From Streptomyces cyaneus (GTDB taxonomy: Bacteria; Actinomycetota; Actinomycetes; Streptomycetales; Streptomycetaceae): DNA of 64,000 bases. A program made the translations under genes and the position numbers. Every line of letters starts with the position of its first letter. The stretch's first letter is position 1. The notes beneath the pieces are model-generated. The model worked only from the letters and a program-made list of their open reading frames with translations, had not been told where the DNA came from and searched no databases. Below, in pieces: positions 20,373-29,921 of this stretch. The stretch covers positions 204,471 to 268,470 of the forward strand of contig NZ_ML138679.1 of NCBI RefSeq assembly GCF_004028635.1. The letters are read 5' to 3'.

Positions 20373-21101
20373 TCAGTCCAGCCACACATAGCCCGCGAGC
20401 CGACCGGTGGTGCGGTCGCGGCGGTACGAGAAGTGGTCGCCCGACTCCCGCGTGCACACCGGTGAATGCTCCCGGTCGCGCACGCCGCGCCGTGCGAGCT
20501 GCGCGTGCACCCCTGCGGCCACATCGACCGCCGGCGTGCCCCAACTCGTCTCGGCGTGCGCCGTCGGCTCGACGGCGGCCACCTCGGCGCGCATCGCCTC
20601 CGGCACCTCGTAGCACCGGCCGCAGACGGCGGGGCCGGTGCGGGCGACGATCCGGGCGGGGTCGGCGCCCAGTTCCGTCATCGCGCGTAGCGCTGCCGGG
20701 ACGACCCCGGCGACCATGCCGGGCCGCCCCGCGTGGGCCGCGGCGACGATCCCGGCGACCGGGTCGGCCAACAGGACCGGCACGCAGTCGGCAGTGAGAA
20801 CGGCGAGGGCAAGACCCCGCCGCGCCGTGACGATCGCGTCGACGCCGGGCACCGGACGATCACGCCATGGCCCGTCGACCACCGCGACGTCCGTCCCGTG
20901 CACCTGGTTCATCCAGACGACCTCACCCGGGTCGAGCCCGAGCGACTTGGCGGCGAGCTCGCGATTGGTCAGTACGGCTTCGGGATCGTCGCCGACCGCT
21001 CCGCCGAGATTGAGCTCCTCATACGGAGCGGCGCTCACCCCGCCCCACCGGTCGGTGAAGGCGAAGTGCGCGCCGCTCACGATGTCGCGCTGTGCTATCA
21101 C
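20373..21101 (-). CDS. pgeF: Peptidoglycan editing factor PgeF (YfiH/YlmD, laccase-domain)
   Basis: A 242-residue cytoplasmic protein of the YfiH/DUF152 family. Homologues remove wrongly incorporated L-Ser from the muramoyl dipeptide, and some show polyphenol-oxidase activity. Conserved features include TDRWGGVS at the N-terminus, TADCVPVLL and AAHAGRPGMV with likely metal ligands Cys and His, and TGPAVCGRCYEV. It follows ftsZ by 10 bp and abuts yggS. The GTG start lacks a strong SD, so it may depend on coupling from ftsZ. Confidence 0.9.
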   Translation of the reverse strand: MIAQRDIVSGAHFAFTDRWGGVSAAPYEELNLGGAVGDDPEAVLTNRELAAKSLGLDPGEVVWMNQVHGTDVAVVDGPWRDRPVPGVDAIVTARRGLALAVLTADCVPVLLADPVAGIVAAAHAGRPGMVAGVVPAALRAMTELGADPARIVARTGPAVCGRCYEVPEAMRAEVAAVEPTAHAETSWGTPAVDVAAGVHAQLARRGVRDREHSPVCTRESGDHFSYRRDRTTGRLAGYVWLD

Positions 21102-21111
21102 GTCAGAAGGA

Positions 21112-22335
21112 TCACTTAAGGAAGTCCGGGACGTCCAGCTCTTCCGCCGCGCTGTCGGCGTAGGTCCGCGACGGCGGGACCGGCGGGGCGACCGGGATGT
21201 CGGCCACCGGGTCCGGCGCGGCGGGCTCGGGGTCCTCCTTCGGCGTGACGCTGCCGAGCGAGCCGAAGGACGGGCGGCTCTCGGGCTGCCGTACCGGAGT
21301 GGGCTCCTCGCGGCGGGGCGCGGACGAGGTCGAGGACGAGGACGAGGAGGACGTCGAGCCGAGGACGTTGTCCCGCCGGGCCGGCGGCTGACCCCCGTCG
21401 AAGCCGGCCGCGATCACGGTGACCCGGACCTCGTCGCCGAGGGCGTCGTCGATGACGGCGCCGAAGATGATGTTGGCCTCGGGGTGGGCGGCCTCGCTGA
21501 CCAGCTGGGCCGCTTCGTTGATCTCGAACAGGCCGAGGTCGGAGCCGCCGGAGATGGAGAGCAGCACGCCCCGGGCGCCGTCGATGGACGCCTCGAGCAG
21601 CGGCGAGGAGATCGCCATCTCGGCCGCGGCCACCGCGCGGTCGTCGCCGCGGGCCGAGCCGATGCCCATGAGGGCCGAACCGGCCTCGGACATGACCGAC
21701 TTGACGTCGGCGAAGTCGAGGTTGATCAGACCGGGCGTGGTGATGAGGTCGGTGATGCCCTGGACACCGGAGAGGAGGACCTGGTCGGCCGACTTGAAGG
21801 CGTCGAGCACCGAGACCTGGCGGTCCGAGATGGACAGCAGCCGGTCGTTCGGGATGACGATGAGGGTGTCGACCTCTTCGCGGAGCTCGGCGATGCCGTC
21901 CTCGGCCTGGTTGGCGCGGCGCCGTCCCTCGAAGGTGAACGGGCGCGTGACCACGCCGATGGTGAGGGCGCCCAGGGAGCGTGCGATGTTGGCCACGACG
22001 GGCGCGCCGCCGGTGCCGGTGCCGCCGCCTTCACCGGCCGTCACGAAGACCATGTCGGCCCCCTTGAGGACCTCTTCGATCTCCTCGCGGTGGTCCTCGG
22101 CGGCCTTGCGGCCGACGGCCGGGTTGGCTCCGGCGCCGAGTCCGCGGGTGAGTTCACGGCCGACGTCGAGCTTGACGTCGGCGTCGCTCATCAACAGAGC
22201 TTGCGCGTCGGTGTTGATGGCGATGAACTCGACGCCCTTGAGACCGACCTCGATCATCCGGTTGATGGCATTGACACCACCGCCGCCGACACCGATGACT
22301 TTGATGACTGCGAGGTAGTTCTGCGGTGCTGCCAC
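21112..22335 (-). CDS. ftsZ: Cell division GTPase FtsZ
   Basis: FtsZ polymerises into the Z-ring that organises sporulation septa and cross-walls. The 407-residue protein has the tubulin signature GGGTGTG (residues 103-109), an N-terminal [11 protein letters not shown] nucleotide loop, and [12 protein letters not shown] and NLDFADVKS segments. A Ser/Pro-rich linker (about 320-395) leads to the C-terminal peptide LDVPDFLK (400-407), which contacts SepF. The GTG start has GAGAGG 8 nt upstream. A 290-bp gap from ftsQ holds its own promoters, known in Streptomyces to include a sporulation-specific one. Confidence 0.97.
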   Translation of the reverse strand: MAAPQNYLAVIKVIGVGGGGVNAINRMIEVGLKGVEFIAINTDAQALLMSDADVKLDVGRELTRGLGAGANPAVGRKAAEDHREEIEEVLKGADMVFVTAGEGGGTGTGGAPVVANIARSLGALTIGVVTRPFTFEGRRRANQAEDGIAELREEVDTLIVIPNDRLLSISDRQVSVLDAFKSADQVLLSGVQGITDLITTPGLINLDFADVKSVMSEAGSALMGIGSARGDDRAVAAAEMAISSPLLEASIDGARGVLLSISGGSDLGLFEINEAAQLVSEAAHPEANIIFGAVIDDALGDEVRVTVIAAGFDGGQPPARRDNVLGSTSSSSSSSTSSAPRREEPTPVRQPESRPSFGSLGSVTPKEDPEPAAPDPVADIPVAPPVPPSRTYADSAAEELDVPDFLK

Positions 22336-22625
22336 GTCGAAGGCCTCTCGCCTCGAGTTACGGGTCGTCGGATCACGGGGAAGCGCTGTGCTCCGCGAAA
22401 CCCGGCGACTGATGCCGAATGGGACGGTCCGTAGCGCCGACCCGAACCCTAACCCTGAAGTTTAGGGTTACCAGTGTGTCTGTTCCTTGAAGTCTTCTGA
22501 ACAGGACACTAAGTCGACAAGTGGCGCACGTTCAACGAACACGCCGAACCTCCCGTTTTTCTTTTCACCCTATGTGATCAGCCATGTCGCTGCCCAACCA
22601 GGGTGCTGGCCTGCGCAGATGTGCG
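22336..22625 (-). promoter_or_regulatory. ftsQ-ftsZ intergenic region: ftsZ promoters, hairpin and WhiA-type motif
   Basis: No gene fits in these 290 bases. In Streptomyces several ftsZ promoters lie here. An 8-bp inverted repeat, AACCCTAA / TTAGGGTT (22445-22452 / 22462-22469), sits ~110-125 nt upstream of the GTG. On the transcribed strand it includes two tandem GGGTTA-type repeats and could fold in the leader RNA. A GACAC pentamer (22505-22509), the core bound by the sporulation regulator WhiA, lies 40 bp further upstream. The exact promoters cannot be fixed from sequence. Confidence 0.6.
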
Positions 22626-23426
22626 TCAACTCCCGGATGACGCAGGGGCGGTGGGAACGCTGACGTCGAAGTACCGCGCATCCGGCGAGGCTTTCATGAG
22701 AGCGGTGAGTGTGCGAGCCTTCGCGGCACCCTTCTCGCCACTGCCCCATGCGACGATCCGGCCGTCACCCAACTCCAGTGAGATGTCGTCGTAAGAACGG
22801 ACCTTGACGACCTCGGTGACACGCGCGACGGCGGCCGGAATGGCACCGGCGACCCGTACCGCCTCCCGCACCAGACGGCCCTCGCTGAAGCGGCGCAGGC
22901 TCGCGGCGGCGGAGCTCGACCGAGACACCGTCAATTCCAGTGCGGGAACGCCTTTCGGGGCCTCAGAAACCGTGGCGAATCGGACACCTTCATCGTCCAC
23001 TTCGATGAACTTTCCGCCTCTTTGGACAATCAGAACCGGAGTGCGTTCCACCACTTTCAGGCCGATTCCATGCGGCCAGGAGCGGACTACGTCAACCGCG
23101 TCAATTCGGGGCAATTTCCGGCGCAGTCGTGCCTCAATCGCATCGGTGTCGACGGAAATCAGCGGCGCCCCGACGGGAACGTCGGCCGCCTCGAGAACCT
23201 GTGCGGGCGTCAGAACCCGGGTCCCGGCAACGGATACGCGCTCGACGCGCAGCCACTTGGAGCCGTACAGCAGCCAGCCGGAGCCCGCGCCGAGGAGCGC
23301 GAGCACGACGGCAAGAATGATGATCGTACGAAGGCGAAGGCGTCGCGGCCTCAACCTCTGGACGAGGGGCGGGTCGGACGACTCCTGCTGGCGTTCACCG
23401 CGCTCGGCGGTCGTCGGTCCGGCCAC
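22626..23426 (-). CDS. ftsQ: Cell division protein FtsQ
   Basis: A 266-residue bitopic divisome protein that links FtsL and its partner to the cytoplasmic ring. It has a short cytoplasmic tail, one transmembrane segment (about 34-54), a POTRA domain (about 60-128, RVERVSVAGTRVLTPAQV) and the FtsQ beta domain to the C-terminus. It lies 23 bp after murG. The usual murC between murG and ftsQ of other actinobacteria is missing. Confidence 0.94.
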   Translation of the reverse strand: MAGPTTAERGERQQESSDPPLVQRLRPRRLRLRTIIILAVVLALLGAGSGWLLYGSKWLRVERVSVAGTRVLTPAQVLEAADVPVGAPLISVDTDAIEARLRRKLPRIDAVDVVRSWPHGIGLKVVERTPVLIVQRGGKFIEVDDEGVRFATVSEAPKGVPALELTVSRSSSAAASLRRFSEGRLVREAVRVAGAIPAAVARVTEVVKVRSYDDISLELGDGRIVAWGSGEKGAAKARTLTALMKASPDARYFDVSVPTAPASSGS

Positions 23427-23449
23427 GCTCCCTGCCCTCCGTCATACGG

Positions 23450-24544
23450 TTACTGGCGGCGGTGCGAGGCGATCGCCTCGTACACCATGCCGACGAGCAG
23501 GTCGTCGGCGTCCCGGCGGCCGAACTCACTTGCGGCGCGGGACATCTCGTACAGCCGGTGCGGGTCGGCGAGCACGGGCAGGACGTTCTGCTGCACCCAC
23601 TCGGGCGTGAGTTCCGCGTCGTCGACCAGCAGGCCGCCGCCGGCCTTGACCACCGGCTGGGCGTTCAGCCGCTGTTCGCCGTTGCCGATGGGCAGCGGGA
23701 CATAGGCGGCCGGGAGCCCGACGGCGGAGAGTTCGGCGACGGTCATCGCGCCCGCACGGCAGAGCATCATGTCGGCCGCGGCGTACGCGAGGTCCATCCG
23801 GTCCACGTACGGTACCGGGATGTATGGGGGCATTCCCGGCATCTGGTGCACCTGCGGCAGTTCGTTCTTCGGGCCGACCGCGTGCAGGATCTGGATGCCT
23901 GCCTGCTGGAGCCAGGGCGCGACCTGCTGGACGACCTCGTTGAGGCGGCGCGCGCCCTGGGAGCCGCCGGAGACCAGCAGCGTGGGCAGGTTCGGGTCGA
24001 GACCGAACGCGGCGCGGGCCTCGGGGCGGACGGCCGCACGGTCGAGGGTGGCGATGGTCCGGCGCAGCGGGATGCCGATGTAGCGCGAGTTGCGGAGCTT
24101 GCTGTCCGGGGTGGAGACGGCGACCTGGGCGGCGTACCGCGAACCGATCTTGTTGGCGAGGCCCGGGCGGGCGTTGGCCTCGTGGATGACGATCGGCACA
24201 CCGAGGCGCTTCGCGGCGAGGTAGCCGGGCAGGGCGACATAGCCGCCGAAGCCGACGACGCAGTCCGCCTTCGTGCGCTCCAGGATCTGCTCGGTCGCCT
24301 TGATCGTGCCGCGCAGTCGGCCCGGGACGGTGATCAGCTCGGGCGTCGGCTTGCGCGGCAGAGGTACGGCGGGGATCAGCGCGAGCTCGTAGCCCCGCTG
24401 CGGAACGAGCGTGGTCTCAAGGCCCCGCTCCGTGCCCAGGGCCGTGATCCCCACGGTGGGGTCCTGCCTGCGCAGGGCGTCCGCGAGGGCGAGCGCGGGC
24501 TCGATGTGGCCGGCGGTCCCCCCACCGGCGAGTACGACATGCAC
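23450..24544 (-). CDS. murG: UDP-GlcNAc:undecaprenyl-PP-MurNAc-pentapeptide GlcNAc transferase
   Basis: MurG adds GlcNAc to lipid I to make lipid II on the inner face of the membrane. The 364-residue protein has the N-terminal Gly-rich loop AGGGTAGH (6-13), a second Gly-rich region (VGFGGYVALPG), and the GT28 donor-site region VSGGSQGARRLNE and CRAGAMTVAELSAVGLPA. It begins 6 bp after ftsW. Confidence 0.96.
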   Translation of the reverse strand: MHVVLAGGGTAGHIEPALALADALRRQDPTVGITALGTERGLETTLVPQRGYELALIPAVPLPRKPTPELITVPGRLRGTIKATEQILERTKADCVVGFGGYVALPGYLAAKRLGVPIVIHEANARPGLANKIGSRYAAQVAVSTPDSKLRNSRYIGIPLRRTIATLDRAAVRPEARAAFGLDPNLPTLLVSGGSQGARRLNEVVQQVAPWLQQAGIQILHAVGPKNELPQVHQMPGMPPYIPVPYVDRMDLAYAAADMMLCRAGAMTVAELSAVGLPAAYVPLPIGNGEQRLNAQPVVKAGGGLLVDDAELTPEWVQQNVLPVLADPHRLYEMSRAASEFGRRDADDLLVGMVYEAIASHRRQ

Positions 24545-24550
24545 CGAAAT

Positions 24551-25912
24551 TCACCGCTCTCCGGACGAGCGCGCCGCCGAGGCACGCCGTCGCATCGTGT
24601 TCCATCTCCGAGGCTCCCGGCCGCGGCCGGGACCTCCCGCACGCTTTCTACCAAAGCGGGGTTGCCGCGCAGAAAGCGCTGCCCGCGCAGCGGGCTCGTC
24701 GCGTGCGAAGGCGATCAGCAGCCCGATGGCGAACATGGTCGGCAGCAGGGCGGACCCTCCGTAGGAGAACAGCGGGAGGGGGACACCGGCGATCGGCAGC
24801 AGGCCGAGCACCGCACCGATGTTGATCACGGCTTGCGCGGTGATCCAGGTGGTCACACCTCCCGCGGCATACCTCACGAAGGGGTCCTCCGTGCGTCCGG
24901 CCACGCGGATACCCGCATAGCCTAGAGCCGCGAAGAGGGCGAGCACCGACACCGTCCCCGCCAAGCCCAGTTCCTCACCGGTGACGGCGAAGATGAAGTC
25001 CGTGTGGGCTTCGGGGAGTTGCCCCCATTTCTCCACACTCGCACCCAGTCCGGAGCCGAAGATTCCGCCGGAGGCGAGCGCATAGATGCCGTGCACCGCC
25101 TGCCAGCAGTCGACGAGGCCGCTGCGTGGCTCGGTGGCGCCGAGGCACTGCAGTCGGGCCATGCGGTTCTCGCTGCTCTTGATGAGGATCACGCCGATCG
25201 CGGCGGCGACCGACAGCACCCCCACGAACAGCCGGGTCGGCGCCCCCGCCAGCCACAGCAGGCCGAACAGGATCGCCGACAGGATGATCGCCGTACCCAT
25301 GTCGCCGCCGAGCATGATCAGCCCGAGCAGCATGAAGGCGACCGGCACGAGCGGCACCAGCATGTGCTTCCACTGGGTCAGCAGCTTCTTGTCCTGCTTG
25401 CGCGCGATCAGATCGGCGCCCCACAGCACCAGCGCGAGCTTGCCGAACTCGCTGGGCTGGATCTGGAAGGAGCCGCCGAGGGCGATCCAGTTCTGGTTGC
25501 CGTTGACCGCGACTCCTATCCCGGGCACCTGCACCAGCGCCATCAGGAAGACGGCACCGGCGAGGATCGGATAGGCGAGCGCCCGGTGCAGCTTCACGGG
25601 CATCCGGGACGCGGCGAGCAGCAGCCCGGTGCCGATCGCGGCGGCCAGCAGTTGCTTGCGGAAGAAGTACGACCCGGGCAGCGACATCTGCAGCGCGGTG
25701 ATCTGGGAAGCCGAGTAGACCATCACCAGGCCGAGCACGGTGATCAGCAGGCTGCCGCCGAGGATCAGGTAGTACGCGGTCAGCGGCCGGTCCCATGCTC
25801 GGTGCAGGCGCGTGTAGAGCCGCCGTACGGCGTTGTCGCGCGGCGGCCCCGGAGCGACGGGGCGCCGAACGGCCCGCTGGACCGGGGGCCCTCCCGTACG
25901 GCTACCGGGCAT
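24551..25912 (-). CDS. ftsW: SEDS-family glycosyltransferase FtsW
   Basis: FtsW polymerises lipid II into septal glycan strands with its partner FtsI. The 453-residue protein has about ten transmembrane segments (from ~45 to ~405). SEDS signatures present include NGNQNWIALG, QPSEFGKLALVLW and LPEAHTDFIFAVTGEELG, the last region holding the catalytic-site acidic residue. Both ends are Arg/Pro-rich, and the C-terminal ~45 residues are basic and disordered. FtsW rather than RodA is inferred from position between murD and murG. Confidence 0.95.
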   Translation of the reverse strand: MPGSRTGGPPVQRAVRRPVAPGPPRDNAVRRLYTRLHRAWDRPLTAYYLILGGSLLITVLGLVMVYSASQITALQMSLPGSYFFRKQLLAAAIGTGLLLAASRMPVKLHRALAYPILAGAVFLMALVQVPGIGVAVNGNQNWIALGGSFQIQPSEFGKLALVLWGADLIARKQDKKLLTQWKHMLVPLVPVAFMLLGLIMLGGDMGTAIILSAILFGLLWLAGAPTRLFVGVLSVAAAIGVILIKSSENRMARLQCLGATEPRSGLVDCWQAVHGIYALASGGIFGSGLGASVEKWGQLPEAHTDFIFAVTGEELGLAGTVSVLALFAALGYAGIRVAGRTEDPFVRYAAGGVTTWITAQAVINIGAVLGLLPIAGVPLPLFSYGGSALLPTMFAIGLLIAFARDEPAARAALSARQPRFGRKRAGGPGRGREPRRWNTMRRRASAARSSGER

Positions 25913-26025
25913 CGGCGCTCACCGCCTCCCGGTGGGCGTGCGTACCGTCCAGCCACATCCGAGTCACGCGTCCCTCCACATCACGGCGGGGGTCCCGAAG
26001 CACCCGCAGTGGCCGAGACCCGGCG

Positions 26026-27450
26026 TCAGGCGCCCGCGCCGAGTCCGCGAACCGCCTCCGCGAACACGTCACCGCGCTGGTTGTAGTTGGCGAACATGTC
26101 CATCGAGGCACAGGCCGGGGCAAGGAGCACCGTGTCGCCGGGCTGTGCGAGCCGCTTCGCCTCCTGGACTGCCGCGAGCATCGCCCCAGTGTCGGTCCGG
26201 TCGAGGTCGACGACGGGTACTTCCGGCGCGTGTCGCGCGAGGGCTTCACGGATCAGGCCCCGATCCGCGCCGATGAGCACGGCTGCGCGAAGTCGCTTTG
26301 CCGACTTGGCGACCAGCTCGTCGAAGACGGCGCCCTTGGCGAGCCCGCCCGCGATCCAGACGATGGAGTCGTACGCCGCCAACGACGCTTCCGCCGCGTG
26401 GGTGTTGGTGGCCTTGGAGTCGTCCACGTAGGCAACCTGGTCCACGTCCGCCACGTGCGCGATGCGGTGGGCGTCCGGGGTGAAGGCCCGCAGGCCGTCG
26501 CGTACGGCCTTGGGGGGCACCCCGAAGGCCCGGGCGAGGGCCGCCGCCGCGAGGGCGTTGGCGATGTTGTGCGGGGCCGGCGGGTTGATGTCGGCGACCT
26601 CGGCGAGCTCCTGGGCGTTCTTCTGCCGGTTCTCGACGAAGGCGCGGTCGACGAGGATGCCCTCGACGACGCCGAGTTGGGACGGCCCCGGGGTGCCCAG
26701 CGTGAAGCCGATGGCCCGGCAGCCCTCCTCGACGTCCGCCTCGCGCACCAGGTCCTCGGTGGCCTTGTCGGCGACGTTGTAGACGCAGGCGACGCGGTTG
26801 CCCTCGTAGATACGGCCCTTGTCGCGCGCGTACGCCTCCATGGAGCCGTGCCAGTCGAGGTGGTCGGGGGCGAGGTTCAGCACGGTGGCGGAGTGGGCGC
26901 GCAGGGAGGGCGCCCAGTGGAGCTGGTAGCTGGACAACTCCACGGCCAGGACGTCGTACTGCTCCTCGCCGAGCACCGCGTCGAGGAGCGAGACGCCGAT
27001 GTTGCCGACGGCGGCCGTGCGCAGGCCCGCCGCCTTGAGGATCGAGGCCAGCATCTGGACGGTCGTGGTCTTGCCGTTGGTGCCGGTGACCGCGAGCCAG
27101 GGGGCGGCGTCGGGGCCGCGCAGCCGCCAGGCCAGCTCCACGTCGCCCCAGACCGGGACGCCCGCTTCATGAGCCGCCGCGAACAGCGGCTTGTCGGGCT
27201 TCCAGCCGGGGGCGGTGACGATCAGCTCGGTGCCTTCGGGCAGGGTCGCTCCGTCGCCGAGGCGCACGGTGATGCCCAGGGCCTCCAGTTCGGCGGCCTG
27301 GGCACGCGCGCGTGCGTCGTCGCCGTCGTTGACGACGGTGACCTTCGCGCCGAGGCCGTGCAGCACCTTGGCCGCCGGGATCCCGGAGACGCCGAGCCCG
27401 GCGACGGTGACGTTCTTCCCCTGCCAGTCGGTCACTTTTCGGCTGCCCAT
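26026..27450 (-). CDS. murD: UDP-N-acetylmuramoylalanine-D-glutamate ligase
   Basis: MurD adds D-Glu to UDP-MurNAc-L-Ala using ATP. The 474-residue protein has the N-terminal nucleotide-binding motif [12 protein letters not shown], the ATP loop TGTNGKTT (122-129), and the central region [19 protein letters not shown] 27450 overlaps the mraY stop by 19 nt. A GTG at 27435 overlaps that stop as GTGA and is an equally plausible start, 5 residues shorter. A 113-bp gap separates it from ftsW. Confidence 0.95.
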   Translation of the reverse strand: MGSRKVTDWQGKNVTVAGLGVSGIPAAKVLHGLGAKVTVVNDGDDARARAQAAELEALGITVRLGDGATLPEGTELIVTAPGWKPDKPLFAAAHEAGVPVWGDVELAWRLRGPDAAPWLAVTGTNGKTTTVQMLASILKAAGLRTAAVGNIGVSLLDAVLGEEQYDVLAVELSSYQLHWAPSLRAHSATVLNLAPDHLDWHGSMEAYARDKGRIYEGNRVACVYNVADKATEDLVREADVEEGCRAIGFTLGTPGPSQLGVVEGILVDRAFVENRQKNAQELAEVADINPPAPHNIANALAAAALARAFGVPPKAVRDGLRAFTPDAHRIAHVADVDQVAYVDDSKATNTHAAEASLAAYDSIVWIAGGLAKGAVFDELVAKSAKRLRAAVLIGADRGLIREALARHAPEVPVVDLDRTDTGAMLAAVQEAKRLAQPGDTVLLAPACASMDMFANYNQRGDVFAEAVRGLGAGA

Positions 27451-28505
27451 CCCGCGTAGAAGAGGCCAAGTCCGACAATCACACAGATGCCCTGGATGAT
27501 CCAGAAGCGGACCACCACAAGGACTTCGGACCAGCCCTTGAGTTCGAAGTGGTGCTGCAGTGGCGCCATCCTGAAGACGCGCTTGCCGGTGAGGCGGAAG
27601 GAGCCGACCTGGATGACCACCGACATGGTGATCAGCACGAACAGGCCGCCGAGGATGGCGAGCAGGAATTCGGTGCGGGAGCAGATCGCGAGACCGGCGA
27701 GCACACCGCCGAGGGCGAGCGAGCCGGTGTCACCCATGAAGATCTTGGCCGGCGACGTGTTCCACCACAGGAAGCCGAGGCAGGCGCCCATCAGGGCGGC
27801 GGAGACGACGGCGAGGTCGAGTGGATCGCGTACCTCGTAACAGGCGTTGGGGTTGGTCAGGGTCTGCGCGTTGGCGCAGGACTCCTGGTACTGCCACACA
27901 CCGATGAACGTGTAGGCGCCGAAGACGAGCACGGAGGCGCCGGTGGCCAGGCCGTCCAGACCGTCGGTGAGGTTCACGCCGTTCGACATCGCGAGGATCA
28001 TGAACAGCGCCCAGACGACGAACAGCACCGGGCCGATGGTCCAGCCGAAGTCGGTGATGAACGACAGCTTCGTGGACGCCGGGGTGTTGCCGCGGACGTC
28101 CTCGAACTGCAGCGAGAGCACCGCGAAGGCGATGCCGCCGGTCAGCTGGCCGGCCATCTTCGCCTTGGCCCGCAGGCCCAGCGAGCGCCGCTTGACGATC
28201 TTGATGTAGTCGTCGAGGAAGCCGACCAGACCCATGCCGACCATCAGGCCGAGCACCAGCACACCGGAGTAGGTCGGCGGCTTGCCCGTGATGAGCTTCG
28301 ACAGGAAGTAGGCGGCGACCGTCGCCAGGATGAAGGCGATACCGCCCATGGTCGGCGTACCGCGCTTGCTGGCGTGCTCGCGCGGGCCGTCGTCGCGGAT
28401 GTACTGGCCGTAGCCCTTGCGCGCGAGGAGCTTGATCAGCAGTGGGGTGCCGATCAGGGTCAGGAAGAGACCAATGACTCCTGCGAACAGGATCTGCTTC
28501 ATCAT
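27432..28505 (-). CDS. mraY: Phospho-MurNAc-pentapeptide translocase
   Basis: MraY transfers phospho-MurNAc-pentapeptide to undecaprenyl phosphate, making lipid I. The 357-residue protein has ten hydrophobic segments and the family motifs [19 protein letters not shown] (catalytic Asp region) and [12 protein letters not shown], plus the His-rich LQHHFE near the C-terminus. Its ATG overlaps the murF stop as ATGA, so translation is coupled. Confidence 0.97.
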   Translation of the reverse strand: MMKQILFAGVIGLFLTLIGTPLLIKLLARKGYGQYIRDDGPREHASKRGTPTMGGIAFILATVAAYFLSKLITGKPPTYSGVLVLGLMVGMGLVGFLDDYIKIVKRRSLGLRAKAKMAGQLTGGIAFAVLSLQFEDVRGNTPASTKLSFITDFGWTIGPVLFVVWALFMILAMSNGVNLTDGLDGLATGASVLVFGAYTFIGVWQYQESCANAQTLTNPNACYEVRDPLDLAVVSAALMGACLGFLWWNTSPAKIFMGDTGSLALGGVLAGLAICSRTEFLLAILGGLFVLITMSVVIQVGSFRLTGKRVFRMAPLQHHFELKGWSEVLVVVRFWIIQGICVIVGLGLFYAGWAAEK

Positions 28506-29917
28506 CGGGCGGCAACCTCACCCTCGGCACCGGTCCCGAGCAGCGCCTCGGCGACGCTCTCCAACCCCACGGAACGGGACGCCTTCACGAGTACGACGTC
28601 CCCCGGGCGCAACTCGCTGCGCAACAGGTCGACCGCCGCCTGTGCGTCGGACACGTGCACCGACTCCTCACCCCACGAACCCTCGTTATATGCGCCCAGT
28701 TGCAGCCAGGACGCTTCCCTGCCCCCGACCGCGACGAGCTTGCTGACGTTGAGCCGGACGGCGAGCCGTCCGACCGCGTCGTGCTCGGCGAGCGCCTCGT
28801 CCCCGAGCTCGGCCATCTTGCCGAGCACCGCCCAGGTCCGCCGTCCCTTCCCCATGGCCGCGAGCGCGCGCAGGGCGGCCCGCATGGACTCCGGGTTGGC
28901 GTTGTAGGCGTCGTTGACGACGGTCACACCGTCCGGGCGCTCGGTGACCTCCATCCGCCAGCGGGAGAGGGAGCCCGCCTCGGAGAGCGCGGTGGCGATC
29001 TCTTCCGCGGACATGCCCAGCTCATGGGCGACGGCGGCCGCGGCGAGCGCGTTCGACACGTGGTGCTCACCGTACAGGCGCATGGTCACATCGCTTGCAC
29101 CGGAGGGTGTGTGAAGAGTGAAAGCAGGCTGTCCGCTGTCCGTGAGTCTCACGTTCTCGGCGCGTACGTCCGCTTCGCCTGACTCTCCGAAAAGGATCAC
29201 CTTCGCCTTCGTACGGGACGCCATGGCCCGTACGAGGGGATCGTCGGCGTTGAGGATCGCGGCGCCGCCGTCTTCCGATGCCGGCAGGCCCTCGACGAGC
29301 TCGCCCTTGGCCTGCGCGATCTGCTCACGGCCGCCGAACTCGCCGATGTGGGCGGTGCCGACGTTGAGCACGAGGCCGATCTTCGGGGGCGTCAGATCGG
29401 TGAGGTAGCGGATGTGGCCGATGCCGCGGGCGCCCATCTCCAGGACGAGGAACCTGGTCTCCTCGGTGGCGCTGAGGGCGGTCAGCGGCAGCCCGATCTC
29501 GTTGTTGAGCGAGCCCGGCGTCCACACGGTGGGCGCCTTGCGCTGGAGCACCTGGGCGATCAGGTCCTTGGTGCTGGTCTTGCCCGCCGAGCCGGTCAGG
29601 GCCACGAGGGTCGCGCCGAGCCGTCGTACGACATGGCGGGCCAGGGCACCGAGGGCCTTCTGGACGTCCGCCACCACGATCGCGGGAACACCGACGGGGC
29701 GCGACGCCAGTACGGCGACCGCGCCCGCTTCGACGACCTGCTGGGCGAAGTCGTGGCCGTCCACGCGCTCGCCGACGAAGGCGGCGAAGAGGGTGCCGGG
29801 CTCGACTTCACGGGAGTCCCGGACGACCGGTCCGGTGACCTGGACGGATGGATCCGGTATGTCGTACGACTGCCCGCCGACGACTTCTGCGATCTCGGCG
29901 AGAGAGAGGGCGATCAC
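28502..29917 (-). CDS. murF: UDP-MurNAc-tripeptide-D-Ala-D-Ala ligase
   Basis: MurF adds D-Ala-D-Ala to UDP-MurNAc-tripeptide. From GTG 29917 the protein is 471 residues, with the ATP loop [10 protein letters not shown] (108-117), the substrate loop [14 protein letters not shown] near 31-44, and [12 protein letters not shown] near residue 320. GTG 29917 lies 4 nt after the murE stop and has AGGGA upstream. A longer frame reaching 30109 would overlap murE and add non-homologous sequence. Confidence 0.95.
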   Translation of the reverse strand: MIALSLAEIAEVVGGQSYDIPDPSVQVTGPVVRDSREVEPGTLFAAFVGERVDGHDFAQQVVEAGAVAVLASRPVGVPAIVVADVQKALGALARHVVRRLGATLVALTGSAGKTSTKDLIAQVLQRKAPTVWTPGSLNNEIGLPLTALSATEETRFLVLEMGARGIGHIRYLTDLTPPKIGLVLNVGTAHIGEFGGREQIAQAKGELVEGLPASEDGGAAILNADDPLVRAMASRTKAKVILFGESGEADVRAENVRLTDSGQPAFTLHTPSGASDVTMRLYGEHHVSNALAAAAVAHELGMSAEEIATALSEAGSLSRWRMEVTERPDGVTVVNDAYNANPESMRAALRALAAMGKGRRTWAVLGKMAELGDEALAEHDAVGRLAVRLNVSKLVAVGGREASWLQLGAYNEGSWGEESVHVSDAQAAVDLLRSELRPGDVVLVKASRSVGLESVAEALLGTGAEGEVAAR

Positions 29918-29921
29918 AAGT

